Assembly (NCBI GenBank): GCA_001701115.1
Contig: DAAJ01000070.1
Location: 22,028 to 39,164, forward strand
DNA length: 17,137 bases
Direction of reading: 5' to 3'
Source: Bacteroidales bacterium GP2
GTDB lineage: Bacteria; Bacteroidota; Bacteroidia; Bacteroidales; Muribaculaceae
The position numbers were made by a program, and so were the translations under genes. Positions 15,147 through 17,137 of this stretch are shown here, one piece after another. The notes under the pieces are model-generated. The model had not been told where the DNA came from, did not search any database, and saw only the letters and a program-made list of their open reading frames with translations. How positions within the stretch are numbered: position 1 is the stretch's first letter; every line of letters begins with the position of its first letter.

Positions 15147-15899
15147 TCAATCCGGTATCGGCAGTGAATCATACATCTCCTTCGCCGATGCAGGAGAAGG
15201 ATTGAGCGTGTCAGAAATCACCTTGCCGTCACGCAGAACTATGTTTCTTGACGAGTATGCCGCAAGGTCAGGATTGTGTGTTACAAATATAATTGTCCTG
15301 CCTTTAGCATAAAGCTGCTGGAAAAGGACAAGAATACTGAATGATGTCCTCGTGTCAAGGTTGCCGGTAGCCTCGTCGGCGAGAATCAGCACCGGGTCAT
15401 TGACAAGCGCCCTGGCAATAGCCACACGCTGCTGCTGTCCGCCGCTCATCTGGTTGCTCTTGTGTTCCAGCCTGTCAGCAAGCCCCACAGCATCAAGCGC
15501 TTCAATCGCCATTTGCCTGCGCTCCTTCGGCTTGATTGTGGGATTGTACAGCAATGGCAGCTCCACATTCTCAACCGCAGTGGTCTTAGGAAGAAGGTTG
15601 TAGTTCTGGAACACAAAGCCTATCTTACGGTTGCGGAGAGTAGCACGCTTGTCCTTGCTCATAGTGCGCACACTGGTGCCGTCAAGCACATATTCGCCGG
15701 ATGTAGGAGTATCAAGGCAACCGAGAATATTGAGCAGGGTAGATTTGCCGGAGCCCGATGTACCCATAATGGTGACGAACTCACCCTCATGGATTGTGAA
15801 GGACACGCCCCGGAGCGCCTTGACTTTCTCCCCGCCGACAATAAATTCGCGGCGGAGATCAGTCACCTTTATAATTTCTTTCTTTTCTTTTTCACTCAT
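15147..15899 (-). CDS. MacB/LolD-type ABC transporter ATP-binding protein
   Basis: 250-aa ATPase subunit that pairs with the permease encoded next. Visible motifs are Walker A GTSGSGKST (46-54), Q-loop Gln98 in FVFQNYNLLP, signature MSGGQQQRVAIARAL (151-165), Walker B LILADE (171-176) with the D-loop ATGNLD, and the H-loop His208 in FVTHNPD. The signature starts with Met instead of Leu, and Walker B is followed by Ala instead of the usual Pro (DEAT for DEPT); neither touches a catalytic residue. The sequence belongs to the MacB/LolD/FtsE group, not to importers. It starts 6 nt after the adaptor stop. A short C-terminal tail after LRDGKVISD is rich in Ser and Pro. Confidence 0.95.
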   Translation of the reverse strand: MSEKEKKEIIKVTDLRREFIVGGEKVKALRGVSFTIHEGEFVTIMGTSGSGKSTLLNILGCLDTPTSGEYVLDGTSVRTMSKDKRATLRNRKIGFVFQNYNLLPKTTAVENVELPLLYNPTIKPKERRQMAIEALDAVGLADRLEHKSNQMSGGQQQRVAIARALVNDPVLILADEATGNLDTRTSFSILVLFQQLYAKGRTIIFVTHNPDLAAYSSRNIVLRDGKVISDTLNPSPASAKEMYDSLPIPD

Positions 15900-15905
15900 A
15901 GCTGT

Positions 15906-17069
15906 TTACTTTTTACGCTGCGGCGGTTTGGGAGCAAAGGGGCTTGATTCAGCCTGCTGTCCGCCGTCATCCCCCTTGGACTGTGCAGCCTGGTAACCGA
16001 CCGCAACAACTTCACCGTCCTTAAGCCCGGATGTAACGACAACAGAACTTCCTGATGCCTCACCAATCTGAACATCCTTTGCCACAAGCATATCACCTTC
16101 GAGCACCCATACCCTTCTTGTGCCTGGGGCAGCTTCGGGAGCTTCCTTGATTTTGGGCAACTTGGGAGAATCAGGATATTCGTGAGGAGTGAAATGAAGG
16201 GCTTTCTGGGGAACTGTCAGCACATTCTTTTCACTTACAGTATAGATAGTTACCTCGGCTGTAAGACCTGGAATCAGCTTCATGTCATCATTAGGAGCGT
16301 CCACTACCACTTCATAGGTCACCACATTGTTTGTTGTTGTGGGGTTGAGGCGCACCTCTGTGACAGTACCTTTGAAAACATCATCCGGATAAGCGGAAAC
16401 GGTGAATTTCGCTTCCTGACCTACTTTAACCTGACCTATGTCTGCCTCGTCAACATCTGCAATCACACGCATATTTTCCAAATCTGCAATCACATACAGG
16501 TTTGCAACGTTCATGCTTGACACGACAGTCTGACCAACCTCAACCTCACGGGAAATAACTATGCCGTCGATAGGAGAGTAAATTTCTGCGTAATTAAGGT
16601 TTTTTGCCGCGCGCACGCGGTCTGCCTGAGTCTTTTCGTAAGCGGTCTTTGACACCTCGTAATCCTTGCGTGATGTTTCAAACTCATAGTCGCTTATAAG
16701 CTGGCGTTCATGCAAGGTTTTGTCCCGCTCATAGTTTTTCTTGTTGTACTCGTAGGTAAGGCGTGCACTCTCCATATTGGCATTCGCGCTCTTCAATTCA
16801 CTTTCAAGAAGCGTCTTTTCGATTTCAGCGATGAGCTCACCTTTCTTAACGATTGAATTATAATCGGCATATAGCTCGGAAATAATGCCGGTCACCTGAG
16901 TACCGACATCCACCTGGGTTTTTGATTCTACTGTGCCGGTTGCTGTGACACTCTTGCTTATGTCGCCTCTTGAAACCTGTGCTGTTTCAAGCGTCACTTC
17001 GGGTTTGCTTGAGCAAGCGGCAAGCAAAAGAGCCGATACAAGTGTGATTGTGAGTGAAAAGTATTTCAT
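15906..17069 (-). CDS. MacA-like periplasmic adaptor lipoprotein (HlyD/RND adaptor family)
   Basis: 387-aa adaptor that would link the inner-membrane ABC permease to an outer-membrane channel. A lipoprotein signal (SALLLAAC, Cys19) anchors it. The order matches MacA: a first lipoyl half (about 45-80), an alpha-helical hairpin (about 85-160), a second lipoyl half with YSPIDGIVISREVEVGQTV (about 164-182), a beta-barrel domain around VIADVDEADIGQVKVGQ, and a membrane-proximal domain ending near GEVVAVGYQ. A Pro/Glu/Lys-rich insert interrupts the last part (TPHEYPDSPKLPKIKEAPEA), and the C-terminal tail is polar and Pro/Lys-rich. It is the first gene of the visible operon; no TolC-type gene lies in the window. 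Start ATG 17069 is fixed by the signal peptide. Confidence 0.93.
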   Translation of the reverse strand: MKYFSLTITLVSALLLAACSSKPEVTLETAQVSRGDISKSVTATGTVESKTQVDVGTQVTGIISELYADYNSIVKKGELIAEIEKTLLESELKSANANMESARLTYEYNKKNYERDKTLHERQLISDYEFETSRKDYEVSKTAYEKTQADRVRAAKNLNYAEIYSPIDGIVISREVEVGQTVVSSMNVANLYVIADLENMRVIADVDEADIGQVKVGQEAKFTVSAYPDDVFKGTVTEVRLNPTTTNNVVTYEVVVDAPNDDMKLIPGLTAEVTIYTVSEKNVLTVPQKALHFTPHEYPDSPKLPKIKEAPEAAPGTRRVWVLEGDMLVAKDVQIGEASGSSVVVTSGLKDGEVVAVGYQAAQSKGDDGGQQAESSPFAPKPPQRKK

Positions 17070-17137
17070 AATGCTTAAAGCGTTGTTGTGTTAGTTCTGT
17101 ATATTTCTATTTTTTTCTTTCCAAGCATAGCCATGTA
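17070..17137 (-). other. upstream region of the efflux operon, cut by the window edge
   Basis: Read on the minus strand, TATGCTTG (17129-17122) is one base from the TAnnTTTG box and would give a leader of about 45 nt before the adaptor ATG; its -33 partner would lie outside the window. An A-rich stretch follows it. No clear LytTR-type direct repeat is seen. Whether an upstream gene, such as a TolC homologue, shares this operon cannot be judged. Confidence 0.25.

Noticed and set aside
15134..15172. N-terminal extension of the permease
   Set aside because: It overlaps the end of the ATPase gene and adds residues unlike the MacB family; ATG 15133 fits.

Overview
The window looks like chromosome of a gut-type member of the Bacteroidales. 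Evidence is the Bacteroidota LptD, the lipoprotein form of TamA (TamL), promoter-like TAnnTTTG boxes instead of strong Shine-Dalgarno sites, and a LytTR two-component system inside an efflux operon. Muribaculaceae or a close relative is my guess from overall protein style; it is not proven by anything here. No rRNA, tRNA, CRISPR array, transposase, integrase or phage gene is visible.

Layout, left to right. (1) 1-396: the 3' end of an RluA-family pseudouridine synthase gene. (2) about 458-3277: lptD, the outer-membrane LPS transport pore, followed by an intrinsic terminator. (3) 3370-10480: a two-gene operon, tamB then tamL, overlapping by 23 bp; this is the TAM system linking inner and outer membrane. 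(4) 10481-10854: a 374-bp non-coding stretch holding a short-RNA-like unit (promoter box, linker, perfect terminator hairpin) and two copies of a TTTCTTT-AC-AAAGAAA dyad. (5) 10855-12054: a lone AT-richer gene for a P-loop ATPase of the AAA_14/DUF4143 type. (6) 17069 down to 12084 on the minus strand: a compact five-gene operon encoding a MacA-like lipoprotein adaptor, a MacB-type ATPase, a MacB/FtsX-type permease, a LytS-type sensor kinase and a LytTR response regulator.

How the genes work together. LptD inserts LPS into the outer membrane. TamB is a long periplasm-spanning beta-rich protein that works with the Omp85 protein TamL. So most of the plus-strand half is outer-membrane biogenesis. 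The minus-strand operon looks like an ABC export pump bundled with its own sensor pair; an outer-membrane TolC-type channel is absent and may lie beyond 17137. The ATPase gene and its leader sit as an isolated accessory unit between these two core blocks, convergent with the regulator gene and only 29 bp from it.

Most of the window is recognisable. The least explained parts are the leader region 10600-10854 and the similar leaders with likely TTG starts in front of lptD and tamB.
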